From: Deltaproteobacteria bacterium CG11_big_fil_rev_8_21_14_0_20_47_16
GTDB taxonomy: Bacteria > UBA10199 > GCA-002796325 > 1-14-0-20-47-16
DNA: 64,000 nucleotides
Direction of reading: 5' to 3'
Assembly (NCBI GenBank): GCA_002796325.1
Contig: PCXA01000018.1
Location: forward strand, 186,001 to 250,000
Shown: positions 26,614-35,697 of the stretch, in pieces
Position numbering within the stretch: position 1 is the first letter of the stretch
How the letters are laid out: the number at the start of each line of letters is the position of its first letter
The notes under the pieces: generated by a model
The model's database searches: none
What the model was told of the DNA's origin: nothing
The model's input: only the letters and a program-made list of their open reading frames with translations
Translations under genes and position numbers: made by a program

Positions 26614-26637
26614 TTTGTTAACAGAGAGTATAAACGA

Positions 26638-26671
26638 AGGGCCATGGTCTTAACCAACCATGGCCCTTTTT
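26638..26671 (+). terminator. Rho-independent terminator after the small exported protein
   Basis: AGGGCCATGGT (26638-26648) and ACCATGGCCCT (26657-26667) form an 11-bp perfect stem with an 8-nt loop, followed by a run of T to 26671. It terminates plus-strand transcription. The opposite side lacks a good U tract, so it is at best a weak terminator for the convergent FHA gene. Confidence 0.9.
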
Positions 26672-26688
26672 GTTTGGAGGGAACAAAA

Positions 26689-27762
26689 TTACTGATGAAA
26701 CTCCATTGCAAAATCACCAATTTGAATTTGGTCGCCTTCTGAAAGCACGTGTTCCTTCACGCGCTCACCGTTGACGTAGACACCGTTTGAACTTTGAAGA
26801 TCCTCAAGAACAAACTCTTTTCCAGCTTGTCGAATAATGGCGTGCTGTCGTGAAATGCGCGCTTCCTTGAGGACAATGTGGTTTGTGTGTGCACGCCCAA
26901 TGGTTGTTTCTTTACCAAGTGGGTATTTGGGGTTGTCCGATGCACCCCGTGTGACGGTTAAATAGGCAGTGCCAGGTTTAATACCCGGCGCTGTGGCAGA
27001 ACTAATACTCGCCGAGCCCGTTGAAGTTGCATCTCCAGTATTTTGTCCAGGGGCAAAGACCTGGGTGCGTTGTGTGGGGGGAGGTGCGGGTGGTGGTGCG
27101 ACGCCCGTTGGCCGCTCGCTGACATCATCCCCAGATGCAAAGTAGTCCTGTGATTTTTCTTGAGGTAGTTGGTAATCCTTTTTTGCGCCAGCCTTACTAC
27201 GCCGTGCGGGTAGTGTTGATGTAGAACCTGTTGATGGACGCGGGGGGCTAGAAGATGGTGCTTTGACCGCTGCAGGTGTGGGTTGAGACGGTTCGAGCGG
27301 TTTTGGCGAAAAATCAGAAAAAAGCACCTCGTATTTTTTGATGTTGCCATTAATGGCATCAATAATTTTTTGAAACTTACCTAACTTATCCTTTGCTTCT
27401 TGTGTGCGTTCGGTGAATTCTGCTTCATCGAATTCGCCCAATTGTTTCCGGAATTCTAGTTCTTCAACGGCTGTTTTTTGAGTTTCAAAGTTAGTGGTTA
27501 CTTTTTGACGTGTGTCGTACAAGGTAGCCAGTTCGCGATCGACTTCGGCCTTTTTCTCTAAAAGAGCCTTTGTGATTTCTTCAAACTTGGTACGATATTC
27601 ACCGCAGACACGCTCATAGACTTGGGGGCTGACTTGATCTTTGGTGGCCTCAATCTTGGCCATACGCTCAGCGACCGTGCTGCGTTCTTGGCGAAGCTTT
27701 TCAGCCTCATCCAGAAGCGTTTGATTGATAGGGAACTGAACTTCCGCAGCATCACCGGCCAT
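26689..27762 (-). CDS. Coiled-coil protein with C-terminal FHA domain
   Basis: The 357-residue protein has charged coiled coils (about 10-160), a Pro/Ser/Thr-rich linker (about 165-265) and a C-terminal FHA domain (about 268-355). FHA core residues are present: GRAHTNHIVL, ISRQHAII and SSNGVYVNGERV. FHA domains bind phosphothreonine, so it likely reads a Ser/Thr-kinase signal; no kinase is encoded nearby. No signal peptide or membrane helix. GGAGG lies seven bases before the ATG at 27762. Confidence 0.88.
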   Translation of the reverse strand: MAGDAAEVQFPINQTLLDEAEKLRQERSTVAERMAKIEATKDQVSPQVYERVCGEYRTKFEEITKALLEKKAEVDRELATLYDTRQKVTTNFETQKTAVEELEFRKQLGEFDEAEFTERTQEAKDKLGKFQKIIDAINGNIKKYEVLFSDFSPKPLEPSQPTPAAVKAPSSSPPRPSTGSTSTLPARRSKAGAKKDYQLPQEKSQDYFASGDDVSERPTGVAPPPAPPPTQRTQVFAPGQNTGDATSTGSASISSATAPGIKPGTAYLTVTRGASDNPKYPLGKETTIGRAHTNHIVLKEARISRQHAIIRQAGKEFVLEDLQSSNGVYVNGERVKEHVLSEGDQIQIGDFAMEFHQ

Positions 27763-27788
27763 GCACAATCCTCCACCTTCGTTTTAGC

Positions 27789-27817
27789 AAAATAACATAA
27801 AATTCATTGTTTTTCAA
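27789..27817 (-). promoter_or_regulatory. Candidate sigma-70-type promoter of the FHA gene
   Basis: On the minus strand TTGAAA (27817-27812), a 17-base spacer and TATTTT (27794-27789). Transcription would start near 27782 and give a leader of about 20 bases containing the GGAGG site. The -10 matches the consensus at four of six positions. Confidence 0.4.
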
Positions 27818-27896
27818 CAATTTGTTCAAGTCAATTGTGTGAATCCTCAGATATCACTTGAAGGGTTAAATGGCTCTAAAATAGGGCTTAGAGGGC

Positions 27897-27929
27897 AAAA
27901 AATAACCCCCGGGCACTATGCCCGGGGGT
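27897..27929 (-). terminator. Strong intrinsic terminator on the minus strand with no gene upstream of it
   Basis: ACCCCCGGGCA / TGCCCGGGGGT form a perfect 11-bp stem (27905-27915 with 27919-27929) with a 3-nt loop. On the minus strand it is followed by TTATTTTTT (27905-27897); on the plus strand no T tract follows. The only sequence upstream on the minus strand is the intergenic region before hemC, which implies a short untranslated transcript. Confidence 0.7.
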
Positions 27930-28012
27930 CCAAGGGGGTTCATGGCCTCCACTTTTTTGGAGCGAAGGCATTACTGTATATAGTATCGGCGCGTAGGAGG
28001 CCTAAAGTTGCT
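27897..28012 (-). ncRNA. Putative small RNA ending at the orphan terminator
   Basis: The 346 bases between the FHA gene and hemC hold no convincing protein gene. On the minus strand, arms GGCCTCC (complement of 27996-28002) and GGAGGCC (complement of 27944-27950) would close a stem, and the transcript would end at the terminator at 27897-27929. The 5' end is unknown; TTGATT with a poor TATCAC-type -10 further upstream is a possible promoter. I do not recognise tmRNA, SRP RNA, RNase P or a definite 6S RNA in it. Confidence 0.3.
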
Positions 28013-28108
28013 TGTTTAAGTGATATTTAATAAAATTATTAAAAATCAAATAGTTATACCTATTTAATTTGCTTTGCCAGATGTGACGGGCTGAGGTAGG
28101 AGGGATTT

Positions 28109-29011
28109 ATGTCACTTCCAAAACAACTCAAAATTGGTACCCGTGGTTCGCCCTTGGCGCTGTGGCAGGCCAATTGGGTGGCCTCTCAAATTCGTGCAAA
28201 GGCCCCTGAGACCCAGGTGGACTTGATTCAGGTGGTAACCTCTGGGGACCGATTGAAGGATGTCTCACTCAAGGATCAGGGTGGGAAGGGACTCTTTGTA
28301 AAAGAAATTGAAGAGCAGCTTCTGGAGGGTCGTATTGATCTAGCTGTGCATAGTGTCAAGGATGTGCCAGGAAAATTACCGAAGGGGTTATTGCTGTCTG
28401 CAATTCTAGAACGCGCAGATCCGCGCGATGCATTTCTGTCACGTGTGGCAACATCACTCAAAGACTTGCCTCAAGGTGCAACGGTTGGCACCTCGTCACC
28501 ACGGCGTATGGTTCAACTCAAACAGATGCGTCCAGACCTTCATATTGTTGAGTATCGTGGCAATGTGGAAACCCGCATGCGTAAAATGGAAGCAGGCGAA
28601 GTTGATGCAACAATTTTGGCCGTTGCGGGTCTGGAACGACTGGGATTAACCGATCATATTTGTGATTACTTTAAAATTGAAGAAATGATTCCAGCGATTG
28701 GGCAAGGGGCTGTTGGTATTGAAACAAGGCATGACAATGCCGATTTGAATGTATGGCTTCAGGAAAACATCCATCATCGTGAAACAGGTCTTTGCGTTGC
28801 GGCAGAACGTGCCTTGTTGTTGGCCATCGAAGGGGATTGTCATACTCCGGTGGCAGGTCATGCGCAACTGCATAGGGATGAGCTTCATATGTGGGCATGC
28901 TATGCCACTCCAACGGGTGAGCGTGTTGTACACGTGGAGTCTGAGGGCCGTGCATTGTCACCAGAGCGCTTGGGTGAACATGTGGCGCAGGAGCTGCAAT
29001 GTCAGCTGTGA
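28109..29011 (+). CDS. hemC: Porphobilinogen deaminase (hydroxymethylbilane synthase)
   Basis: The 300-residue enzyme polymerises four porphobilinogens. Blocks: KIGTRGSPLALWQANWVA, DLAVHSVKDVPG, VGTSSPRRMVQL, YRGNVETRMRKM, and the Cys carrying the dipyrromethane cofactor in EGDCHTPVAGHA (about 242). AGGAGGG lies before the ATG. It overlaps hemD by 13 bases. Confidence 0.96.
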   Translation: MSLPKQLKIGTRGSPLALWQANWVASQIRAKAPETQVDLIQVVTSGDRLKDVSLKDQGGKGLFVKEIEEQLLEGRIDLAVHSVKDVPGKLPKGLLLSAILERADPRDAFLSRVATSLKDLPQGATVGTSSPRRMVQLKQMRPDLHIVEYRGNVETRMRKMEAGEVDATILAVAGLERLGLTDHICDYFKIEEMIPAIGQGAVGIETRHDNADLNVWLQENIHHRETGLCVAAERALLLAIEGDCHTPVAGHAQLHRDELHMWACYATPTGERVVHVESEGRALSPERLGEHVAQELQCQL

Positions 29012-29757
29012 GAATCTGTATCACATCCCCTCAGCCGGGTAATGACCGATTGGCAGCAATGCTCAAAAATGTTGGCTTGGATGTTTGGCAAATGCCTGTT
29101 TTGGAATACGCTCCTCCGCATGATGATTATGCAGCGCTTGATCACGCGATTAATGAACTTTCAGTTTACCGGTACGTTGTATTTACAAGTCCCCATGCCG
29201 TGACGGTATTTTCAGATCGCCTTGCGGCCCATGGGGATGCACCTATCGCACACTTGCAATTTGCTGTTGTGGGGGAAGCGACTGCCAAGCTGTGTGCCGA
29301 GATGGGTTTTTCAGTGCATCACATTCCGACAAAATCAACAAGTCAGGCTTTAGGTGACTTGTTGCGTACCCAAGTTCCTTCAGGGAGTAAGGTTTTGTTT
29401 CCCCAGGTGGAAGCAGGGCGTCCAGAGTTTGTGGAAGCGATGGCACATTCAGATGCCAACGTGACAATTGTGGCTGCATATTCAACACAACCAACAAGTC
29501 TCGATGTTGGATATTGGAAGCGACAACTTAATGGGTCAGAGTGGCAGGGGCTTGTTGTAACAAGTCCTCGGGGTCTTCGTACATTTCTGGATGTGTTTGG
29601 TCATGCCTGGTGCCACGAGGTGATGGAGGTCCGTCCACTATTTGTAATGGGAGCAACAACGGCACAGAGTGCGGACTACTTAGGTTTTAGACATATTCAA
29701 ATTCCAGAGCACAGTACTCTGGAATCTTTGAGTCGTTGCATCTCGGAGTATTTCTAA
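28999..29757 (+). CDS. hemD: Uroporphyrinogen-III synthase
   Basis: The 252-residue protein has two repeated alpha/beta lobes, as in HemD: an N-terminal RICITSPQPGNDRLAAMLKN, YVVFTSPHAVTVF, GEATAKLCAEMG, a middle LFPQVEAGRPEFVEAM and a late GLVVTSPRGLRTFLDVFG. HemD sequences vary widely, so position directly after hemC (13-bp overlap) is strong support. It cyclises hydroxymethylbilane with inversion of ring D. Its stop shares four bases with the convergent gene. Confidence 0.9.
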   Translation: MSAVRICITSPQPGNDRLAAMLKNVGLDVWQMPVLEYAPPHDDYAALDHAINELSVYRYVVFTSPHAVTVFSDRLAAHGDAPIAHLQFAVVGEATAKLCAEMGFSVHHIPTKSTSQALGDLLRTQVPSGSKVLFPQVEAGRPEFVEAMAHSDANVTIVAAYSTQPTSLDVGYWKRQLNGSEWQGLVVTSPRGLRTFLDVFGHAWCHEVMEVRPLFVMGATTAQSADYLGFRHIQIPEHSTLESLSRCISEYF

Positions 29758-30506
29758 GGATTCTTGGGTTGATCAGAAGGTGGTGCGGGTGGTGGCTCAA
29801 TAGTGATAGTGCCTGAGCCATCAACCTCTGCACTACCAACGCTACTGTCCTTGACGGAGTATCGATTGATTGTAAACTTAGTGCTTGTTTTTTCGGTTTC
29901 AGAAATAGGTACTAAGATATTATCCAAGCTGGGCTTTGCCTTTTGTAATGCATCAGAAATCCATTTTTCAGGTTCACCCTTAGTGTAAAAGCGACTGTCG
30001 GGTGCATCAATAAATGTGCACAACGATTGCCAGTCTTCCAAAATTTTTTGTTTGAATTGAAGACCTAGCTTTATCGAAGTATCTCCATCCTCTGTGACCG
30101 TCATTTCATATGGAACGCCGGCGACATTGACTTGTAACAAGCATTGTCCCGATGTCCACTTGGCCAAGTATCCTTTAATTTCTGTTTTAATCGTTGCATT
30201 GCCGCGAATAAGTGCTGTCTTGGATACAATGACGCCGCTTAATCGAATACGATAAGTAACAGTGAAATTATCTGAGCTGGGAGCGGAGAAGAGATAGTGC
30301 AATTTCACAGTGGCGTCCAAATCGACTAGTCGTTCCCCAGATTTTGGCTTGGGCGCAGCTGCTTGTGGCAATGCATCTTCGAAAAGTCCTTGATCAAATT
30401 CATCGGGAGGTGGGGGTGGTGGTGTTGGAGCGTCGTTAGCCGCATGGCAGACGTGCCAAGAGAGGGAAAGCAGTATCAAGACAATAAGGGCACGCATCAC
30501 AGCCAT
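29754..30506 (-). CDS. Exported proline-rich protein, function unknown
   Basis: The 250-residue protein has signal peptide MAVMRALIVLILLSLSWHVCHA cut before ANDAP. A polyproline stretch (TPPPPPPDEFD) comes next, then a globular part of alternating strands (about 60-225), and a second Pro-rich tail (EPPPAPPSDQPKNP). No family recognised. The flanking Pro-rich ends suggest spanning of the periplasm or peptidoglycan. It ends in a four-base overlap with hemD and is divergent from purB. Confidence 0.65.
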   Translation of the reverse strand: MAVMRALIVLILLSLSWHVCHAANDAPTPPPPPPDEFDQGLFEDALPQAAAPKPKSGERLVDLDATVKLHYLFSAPSSDNFTVTYRIRLSGVIVSKTALIRGNATIKTEIKGYLAKWTSGQCLLQVNVAGVPYEMTVTEDGDTSIKLGLQFKQKILEDWQSLCTFIDAPDSRFYTKGEPEKWISDALQKAKPSLDNILVPISETEKTSTKFTINRYSVKDSSVGSAEVDGSGTITIEPPPAPPSDQPKNP

Positions 30507-30520
30507 CGTACTTCATATGT

Positions 30521-30536
30521 TGGCACACAACTGGCT
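30521..30536 (+). promoter_or_regulatory. Weak sigma-54-like element upstream of purB
   Basis: TGGCACACAACTGGCT keeps GG-N10-GC and a good -24 half, but the -12 half is TGGC rather than TTGC. The predicted +1 (near 30547) is 55 bases before the purB ATG. A purine operon is not an obvious sigma-54 target, so this may be chance. Confidence 0.2.
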
Positions 30537-30601
30537 GATATTTCCAGTGATTTTTTATTCAGACCTTGCCTTTGTGAAGCACATTACCTACAAGGCGCTC
30601 C

Positions 30602-31903
30602 ATGATTCCACGCTATAGTAGACCTGAAATGACCGCCCTTTGGACGGATGAGGCGCGGTGGTCCATTTGGCTGCGCATTGAACTGGCTGCCTGTAAAGCC
30701 TGGGCCAAGTTGGGCAAGATCCCCCGGAAAGACCTACAGACAATATTAAAAAAGGCCGACTTTGACCCCAAACGGATCCCCAAGATTGAGGCCGAAGTGA
30801 AGCACGATGTGATTGCATTTTTGACATCGGTGGCTGAAAAAGTCGGGCCGTCGAGTCGCTATATTCACCTGGGTATGACATCGAGTGATGTATTGGACAC
30901 GACGTTGGCGTGCCAGCTGACTGAAGCCCTGGACTTGATTGTGGTGGATGTTAAACGCTGTATGGTCATTCTTAAAAGACGCGCACAAAAGTATCGGATG
31001 ACACCCATGATGGGGCGTTCCCATGGGATCCATGCGGAACCTGTGACCTTCGGACTAAAGTTGGCGCTATGGTATTCTGAATTTGAACGTAATCTGGAAC
31101 GCTTGCAGCAGGCGCGTAAGATGATTGCAGTAGGCAAAATTTCGGGGGCAGTGGGCACGTTTGCGAATGTACCCCCCGCTATTGAAAAAGCGGTGTGTAC
31201 GGAATTGGGGTTAAAACCAGAGCCTTTGGCCACGCAAGTCGTGCAGCGTGATCGTCATGCGCAGTACTTTACAACATTGGCAGTGCTTGCAGGAACAATC
31301 GAAAAAATTGCGGTTGAGATTCGTCATTTGCAACGCACCGAAGTTTTAGAAGTGGAAGAACCCTTTACCAAGGGCCAAAAGGGTTCGTCTGCAATGCCAC
31401 ACAAACGCAATCCCATTTTGTCTGAAAACCTCACAGGTCTAGCTCGTCTTGTGCGCGCCAACAGTGTTGCCGCAATGGAAAATATTGCGCTGTGGCATGA
31501 GCGCGACATCTCGCATTCATCGGTGGAGCGTGTGATTGGTCCCGACAGTACTATTTTGGTCGACTTTATGTTGTCACGCCTGGCAGGTCTTTTGGATGGT
31601 ATGGTGGTGTATCCCCGTCGCATGGCATCCAATATGCAAAAGTCGCATGGCTTGATTTTTTCACAGCGTGTTCTACTCGCGTTAATCGAAGCGGGTATGA
31701 GTCGTGAAGAGGCGTATCGTGTGGTTCAGAAGAATGCGATGAAGGCTTGGGATGAAGAAAGTGACTTTAAGGAGTTTTTAAAGAAGGATCCTCAGGTTTC
31801 TAGCTTTTTGACGGACGCTGAAATTGGTAAGTTGTTTGATTTGCGTCATCACTTGAAGCATGTCGATACATTGTTCAAGCGTGTATTCGGGAGTGGGCGA
31901 TGA
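30602..31903 (+). CDS. purB: Adenylosuccinate lyase
   Basis: The 433-residue fumarase-superfamily enzyme acts twice in purine synthesis (SAICAR to AICAR, adenylosuccinate to AMP). It has YIHLGMTSSDVLDT, MGRSHGIHAEPVTFGLK, the signature GSSAMPHKRNP (about 265) and WHERDISHSSVER. First gene of purBCSQLF; the next ATG overlaps its stop (ATGA). The ATG lacks a strong Shine-Dalgarno. Confidence 0.96.
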   Translation: MIPRYSRPEMTALWTDEARWSIWLRIELAACKAWAKLGKIPRKDLQTILKKADFDPKRIPKIEAEVKHDVIAFLTSVAEKVGPSSRYIHLGMTSSDVLDTTLACQLTEALDLIVVDVKRCMVILKRRAQKYRMTPMMGRSHGIHAEPVTFGLKLALWYSEFERNLERLQQARKMIAVGKISGAVGTFANVPPAIEKAVCTELGLKPEPLATQVVQRDRHAQYFTTLAVLAGTIEKIAVEIRHLQRTEVLEVEEPFTKGQKGSSAMPHKRNPILSENLTGLARLVRANSVAAMENIALWHERDISHSSVERVIGPDSTILVDFMLSRLAGLLDGMVVYPRRMASNMQKSHGLIFSQRVLLALIEAGMSREEAYRVVQKNAMKAWDEESDFKEFLKKDPQVSSFLTDAEIGKLFDLRHHLKHVDTLFKRVFGSGR

Positions 31904-32604
31904 GCGAAAAACTCTACGAAGGTAAGGCGAAAGTTCTCTACGCAACAGATGACCCCCAACAAGTCATTCAATATTTTAAAGATGATGCCACAGCGTTCAA
32001 TGCGCAGAAACGCGGCACCATTGTGGATAAGGGTGTCATGAATTGTGCAATTTCCTCTAAAATCTTTCAGGAACTTGAAAAGGTGGGCGTGCCTACGCAT
32101 TTCATTTCCCAAAAGTCCGAGCGCGAAATGCTGGTGAAGCGTTTGAAGATTGTGCCAATTGAAGTTGTCGTGCGTAATGTGATTGCGGGCTCTTTGGCCA
32201 AACGTATGGGTCGTCCCGAAGGTGAATCGCTCCCCAATACAATCGTTGAACTTTATTATAAAGATGATGCTTTGGGTGATCCCATGATTAACGATGATCA
32301 TGTGTTTACATTTAAGTTGGCAACCCCCGATGATCTGACAGCGATTCGGCGTATGGCTGTGCAAGTGAATAATTATTTGAAGTCGTTCTTTGATCGACTG
32401 GGAATTCGTTTGGTGGATTTTAAGTTGGAATTTGGTCGCGATGTGACGGGTCAATTGGTCTTGGGTGACGAAATCACGCCCGATGGCTGTCGTTTGTGGG
32501 ACAAGGCCACCAATGAAAAAATGGATAAGGATCGGTTTCGCCGGGATTTGGGTGGAGTCGAAGAAGCCTATCAAAAAGTCTATCAACTGGTGACAGGAGC
32601 GTAA
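31900..32604 (+). CDS. purC: SAICAR synthetase
   Basis: The 234-residue enzyme ligates aspartate to CAIR. It starts LYEGKAKVLYATDDPQQV and shows FKDDATAFNAQK, RNVIAGSLAKRMG, ELYYKDDALGDPMINDDH and VDFKLEFGRD. It lies between purB (4-base overlap) and purS (2-base gap). Confidence 0.96.
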   Translation: MSEKLYEGKAKVLYATDDPQQVIQYFKDDATAFNAQKRGTIVDKGVMNCAISSKIFQELEKVGVPTHFISQKSEREMLVKRLKIVPIEVVVRNVIAGSLAKRMGRPEGESLPNTIVELYYKDDALGDPMINDDHVFTFKLATPDDLTAIRRMAVQVNNYLKSFFDRLGIRLVDFKLEFGRDVTGQLVLGDEITPDGCRLWDKATNEKMDKDRFRRDLGGVEEAYQKVYQLVTGA

Positions 32605-32606
32605 TC

Positions 32607-32843
32607 ATGTTGGCCAAAGTTTATGTAACGTTAAAGCAAGGTGTGTTGGACCCACAGGGAAAAGCCGTAGGGCATGCACTTGGGACACTCGGGTTTAAAG
32701 AAGTCGAAGATGTTCGCATTGGAAAATATATTGAAGTAACATTGCCAGATCTCCCCAAAGATAAAGCCGAAGCGCGAGTGAAGGAAATGTGTGAGGGATT
32801 GTTGGCTAATACCGTCATTGAAAGTTACCGGATCGAACTTTAG
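32607..32843 (+). CDS. purS: FGAM synthase subunit PurS
   Basis: The 78-residue protein is typical of PurS: KVYVTLKQGVLDPQGKAVGHAL, EVEDVRIGKYIEV, and a C-terminal LLANTVIESYRIEL. It bridges PurQ and PurL in the three-part FGAM synthase found in Gram-positives, archaea and several deltaproteobacterial groups, but not in enterobacteria, which have a single large PurL. Confidence 0.95.
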   Translation: MLAKVYVTLKQGVLDPQGKAVGHALGTLGFKEVEDVRIGKYIEVTLPDLPKDKAEARVKEMCEGLLANTVIESYRIEL

Positions 32844-32849
32844 GTGCAT

Positions 32850-33506
32850 ATGAAAGTCGGCGTCATTACATTCCCCGCCAGTAATTGTGATCAAGACTGC
32901 GTCAGCGCTGTGAAGCGTATGGGCGCGTCTGTTGTTTCACTTTGGCATCGTGATGCAAGTGTTCAAGATGTGGATGCGGTGATTATTCCAGGTGGATTTT
33001 CGTATGGTGACTACCTGCGTTGCGGTGCCATGGCAGCACATTCACCGATTATGGCTGCGGTAAAACAGTTTGCAGCCAAGGGCGGTCGCGTCCTTGGGAT
33101 TTGTAATGGTTTCCAAATCTTAACGGAGTCTGGGTTGTTGCCTGGTGTGCTCATGCGCAATGCCCATTTGAAATTTGTGTGCAGAACGGTTGCAGTGAAA
33201 ATTGTGAACACCCAAACAGCAGTTACCTCTCGTTATAAGTCGGGCCAGATATTGCAAATGCCGGTGGCACACATGGAAGGTAATTATTTTGCCGATGCTA
33301 CGACTTTGGCAACTCTCAAAAAGAATAATCAAATTGTATTTCAATATGCGGATGGCCAAAATCCCAATGGGGCCATCGATAATATTGCAGGGATTTGTAA
33401 CGAAGCACGCAATGTCGTTGGCTTAATGCCTCATCCTGAACGCGTTTGCGATCCACTTTTGGGTGGCACCGATGGTGTCGAACTCTTTAAGGCCTTACTC
33501 CAATGA
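32850..33506 (+). CDS. purQ: FGAM synthase glutaminase subunit PurQ
   Basis: The 218-residue class I glutamine amidotransferase has its nucleophilic Cys in [11 protein letters not shown] (about 88) and His/Glu in LMPHPERV. The start [14 protein letters not shown] at 32850 is the family norm; a GTG six bases upstream is less likely. It supplies ammonia to PurL and overlaps purL by four bases. Confidence 0.95.
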   Translation: MKVGVITFPASNCDQDCVSAVKRMGASVVSLWHRDASVQDVDAVIIPGGFSYGDYLRCGAMAAHSPIMAAVKQFAAKGGRVLGICNGFQILTESGLLPGVLMRNAHLKFVCRTVAVKIVNTQTAVTSRYKSGQILQMPVAHMEGNYFADATTLATLKKNNQIVFQYADGQNPNGAIDNIAGICNEARNVVGLMPHPERVCDPLLGGTDGVELFKALLQ

Positions 33507-35695
33507 CCATTACACCTGATCAAATTGCATCCCATGGTTTGTCACCGGATGAATATTCCCGAATTTTGGAACTGATTGGTCGCGAACCCACACTGACAGA
33601 GTTGGGTATTTTTTCGGTCATGTGGAGCGAACATTGTAGCTATAAAAGTTCACGCATTCATTTGAAAAATTTTCCCACAAAAGGTCCGCAGGTCCTGCAA
33701 GGTCCAGGTGAAAACGCAGGTATTGTGGATATTGGTGATGGTGATGCCATTGCCTTCAAAATGGAATCCCATAATCATCCATCTTACATTGAACCCTACC
33801 AAGGTGCGGCCACCGGCGTGGGTGGAATTTTGCGTGACGTCTTTACGATGGGGGCGCGGCCGATTGCAAATTTGAATAGCTTGCGCTTTGGTGAACCAAG
33901 TCATCCCAAAACAGCACACTTAGTGCGTGGTGTCGTCGCAGGTATTGGTGGTTATGGTAACTGCGTGGGTGTTCCCACCGTTGCTGGCGAAATTTATTTC
34001 GATGCCTGTTACAATGGGAATATTTTAGTGAATGCAATGACGGTCGGCCATGTGCGACAAGATGAGATTTTCCGTGGTTTTGCGAGTGGTGTGGGTAATC
34101 CGGTTATTTATGTGGGCTCCAAAACCGGGCGTGATGGGATTCATGGTGCCACAATGGCGAGTGATGTGTTTGACGACGCAAGTGATGAAAAGCGCCCAAC
34201 TGTTCAGGTTGGTGATCCCTTTACTGAAAAATTATTACTCGAAGCCTGTATCGAAGCCATGAAGACTGGTGCGATTGTGGGTATTCAGGACATGGGTGCG
34301 GCAGGGCTCACCAGTTCATCATTTGAAATGGCATCGCGTGCAGGAACCGGTATTGTGATGGACTTAGACAAGGTGCCAAATCGTGAGCCCGGCATGACCG
34401 CCTATGAATTGATGCTCTCTGAATCCCAAGAGCGTATGTTGATGGTCGTGACTAAAGGCCGCGAGTCTGAAATTTTAGAAGTATTTGAAAAGTGGGAGTT
34501 GGATGCGAGTATTGTGGGCGAAGTCACCAACGATGGTCGTATGAAAATTATTCACCATGGTGAAGCGGTGGTCGATCTTCCTGTTGCGCCACTCGCAGAT
34601 GCGGCGCCACTTTATGATCGTCCACGTCAAAAGCCAGAGTGGTTAGATGCGCTTAATAATGCAGCACCTGTCCAAAAGACATACTCTGATTGGAATGCGA
34701 TATTGCTCCAGATGATGGGCTCTGCCAATTTGTGCAGTCGGGCATGGGTGTATGAGCAGTATGATCAATCTGTGGGAGCAAATACCGTAACGCTGCCTGG
34801 GAGCGATTCGGCAGTTGTCCGTGTGGATGGCACTAAGAAGGCTGTCGCAACAGCGGTGGACTGCAATAGTCGCTATTGTTATTTGGATCCCTATTGGGGT
34901 GGCGCGCATACGCTTGCAGAGTGCGCCCGCAATGTCTCGTGCAGTGGGGCACTGCCACTTGCGGCAACAGATTGCTTAAACTTTGGTAACCCTGAGCGCC
35001 CTGAAATTATGTGGCAGTTTGAGCGTGCCGTAGCAGGTGTGAGTGATGCTTGCCGTGAACTCAATGTCCCCATCGTTTCTGGCAATGTGAGTTTATACAA
35101 TGAGTCCGTAGGCTCAGCGATTTATCCCACGCCAACAATTGGTGTGGTGGGGCTGCTCAAAGATGTGTCCCGTCATGTGACATCTCATTTTCAAAAGAAG
35201 GGTGATGTTGTTATTTTGTTGGGTGGCAATGAATTGTCTCTGGGTGGAAGTGAATTTGCTTGGGTGATGGAAAAGCGTGTTGCGGGGCGCCCACCTGTTT
35301 TGGATCTGAAACTCGAGAAAAATGTGCAGGCTCTCCTTCGTGAGTGGATTGCTCAGGGAAAGCTGCTTTCCGCACATGATGTGAGTGACGGTGGTATTGC
35401 TGTGGCACTCGCCGAATGTTGTTTTAAAAATGAATTGGGTGCACAGATAGAGCTAAAATTTGATGATCCGATGATGGGACTTTTTGGTGAAGGCGGGTCG
35501 CGAATCATTATCACCTGTGAGCGTGATTCTGTGACCAAACTATTTGATCATGCAAAGAAGATGGGAGTGCCCGCGTTGCCTGTTGGAATTGTGGGTGGTA
35601 CTCATTTAAAAATTGGAAAATCGATTAATGTAGAAGTTGCAGCATTGAAGCATGAGTGGTCCAATGGGTTCTCAAACGTTGTTGGGAAGGAATAA
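33503..35695 (+). CDS. purL: FGAM synthase large subunit PurL (small type)
   Basis: The 730-residue ATP-dependent synthetase subunit has [57 protein letters not shown] and [17 protein letters not shown]. The length is that of the small PurL that works with PurS and PurQ, not the ~1,300-residue fused form. ATGA overlap with purQ; purF follows after two bases. Confidence 0.96.
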   Translation: MTITPDQIASHGLSPDEYSRILELIGREPTLTELGIFSVMWSEHCSYKSSRIHLKNFPTKGPQVLQGPGENAGIVDIGDGDAIAFKMESHNHPSYIEPYQGAATGVGGILRDVFTMGARPIANLNSLRFGEPSHPKTAHLVRGVVAGIGGYGNCVGVPTVAGEIYFDACYNGNILVNAMTVGHVRQDEIFRGFASGVGNPVIYVGSKTGRDGIHGATMASDVFDDASDEKRPTVQVGDPFTEKLLLEACIEAMKTGAIVGIQDMGAAGLTSSSFEMASRAGTGIVMDLDKVPNREPGMTAYELMLSESQERMLMVVTKGRESEILEVFEKWELDASIVGEVTNDGRMKIIHHGEAVVDLPVAPLADAAPLYDRPRQKPEWLDALNNAAPVQKTYSDWNAILLQMMGSANLCSRAWVYEQYDQSVGANTVTLPGSDSAVVRVDGTKKAVATAVDCNSRYCYLDPYWGGAHTLAECARNVSCSGALPLAATDCLNFGNPERPEIMWQFERAVAGVSDACRELNVPIVSGNVSLYNESVGSAIYPTPTIGVVGLLKDVSRHVTSHFQKKGDVVILLGGNELSLGGSEFAWVMEKRVAGRPPVLDLKLEKNVQALLREWIAQGKLLSAHDVSDGGIAVALAECCFKNELGAQIELKFDDPMMGLFGEGGSRIIITCERDSVTKLFDHAKKMGVPALPVGIVGGTHLKIGKSINVEVAALKHEWSNGFSNVVGKE

Positions 35696-35697
35696 GT

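Noticed and set aside
27839..28030. 63-codon plus-strand frame between the FHA gene and hemC
   Set aside because: It reads through the terminator hairpin, has no ribosome-binding site and a composition unlike neighbouring genes.
30521..30536. Sigma-54 promoter for the purine operon
   Set aside because: The -12 half is TGGC rather than TTGC, the leader would be long, and the function does not fit the other targets. Listed only as a weak feature.
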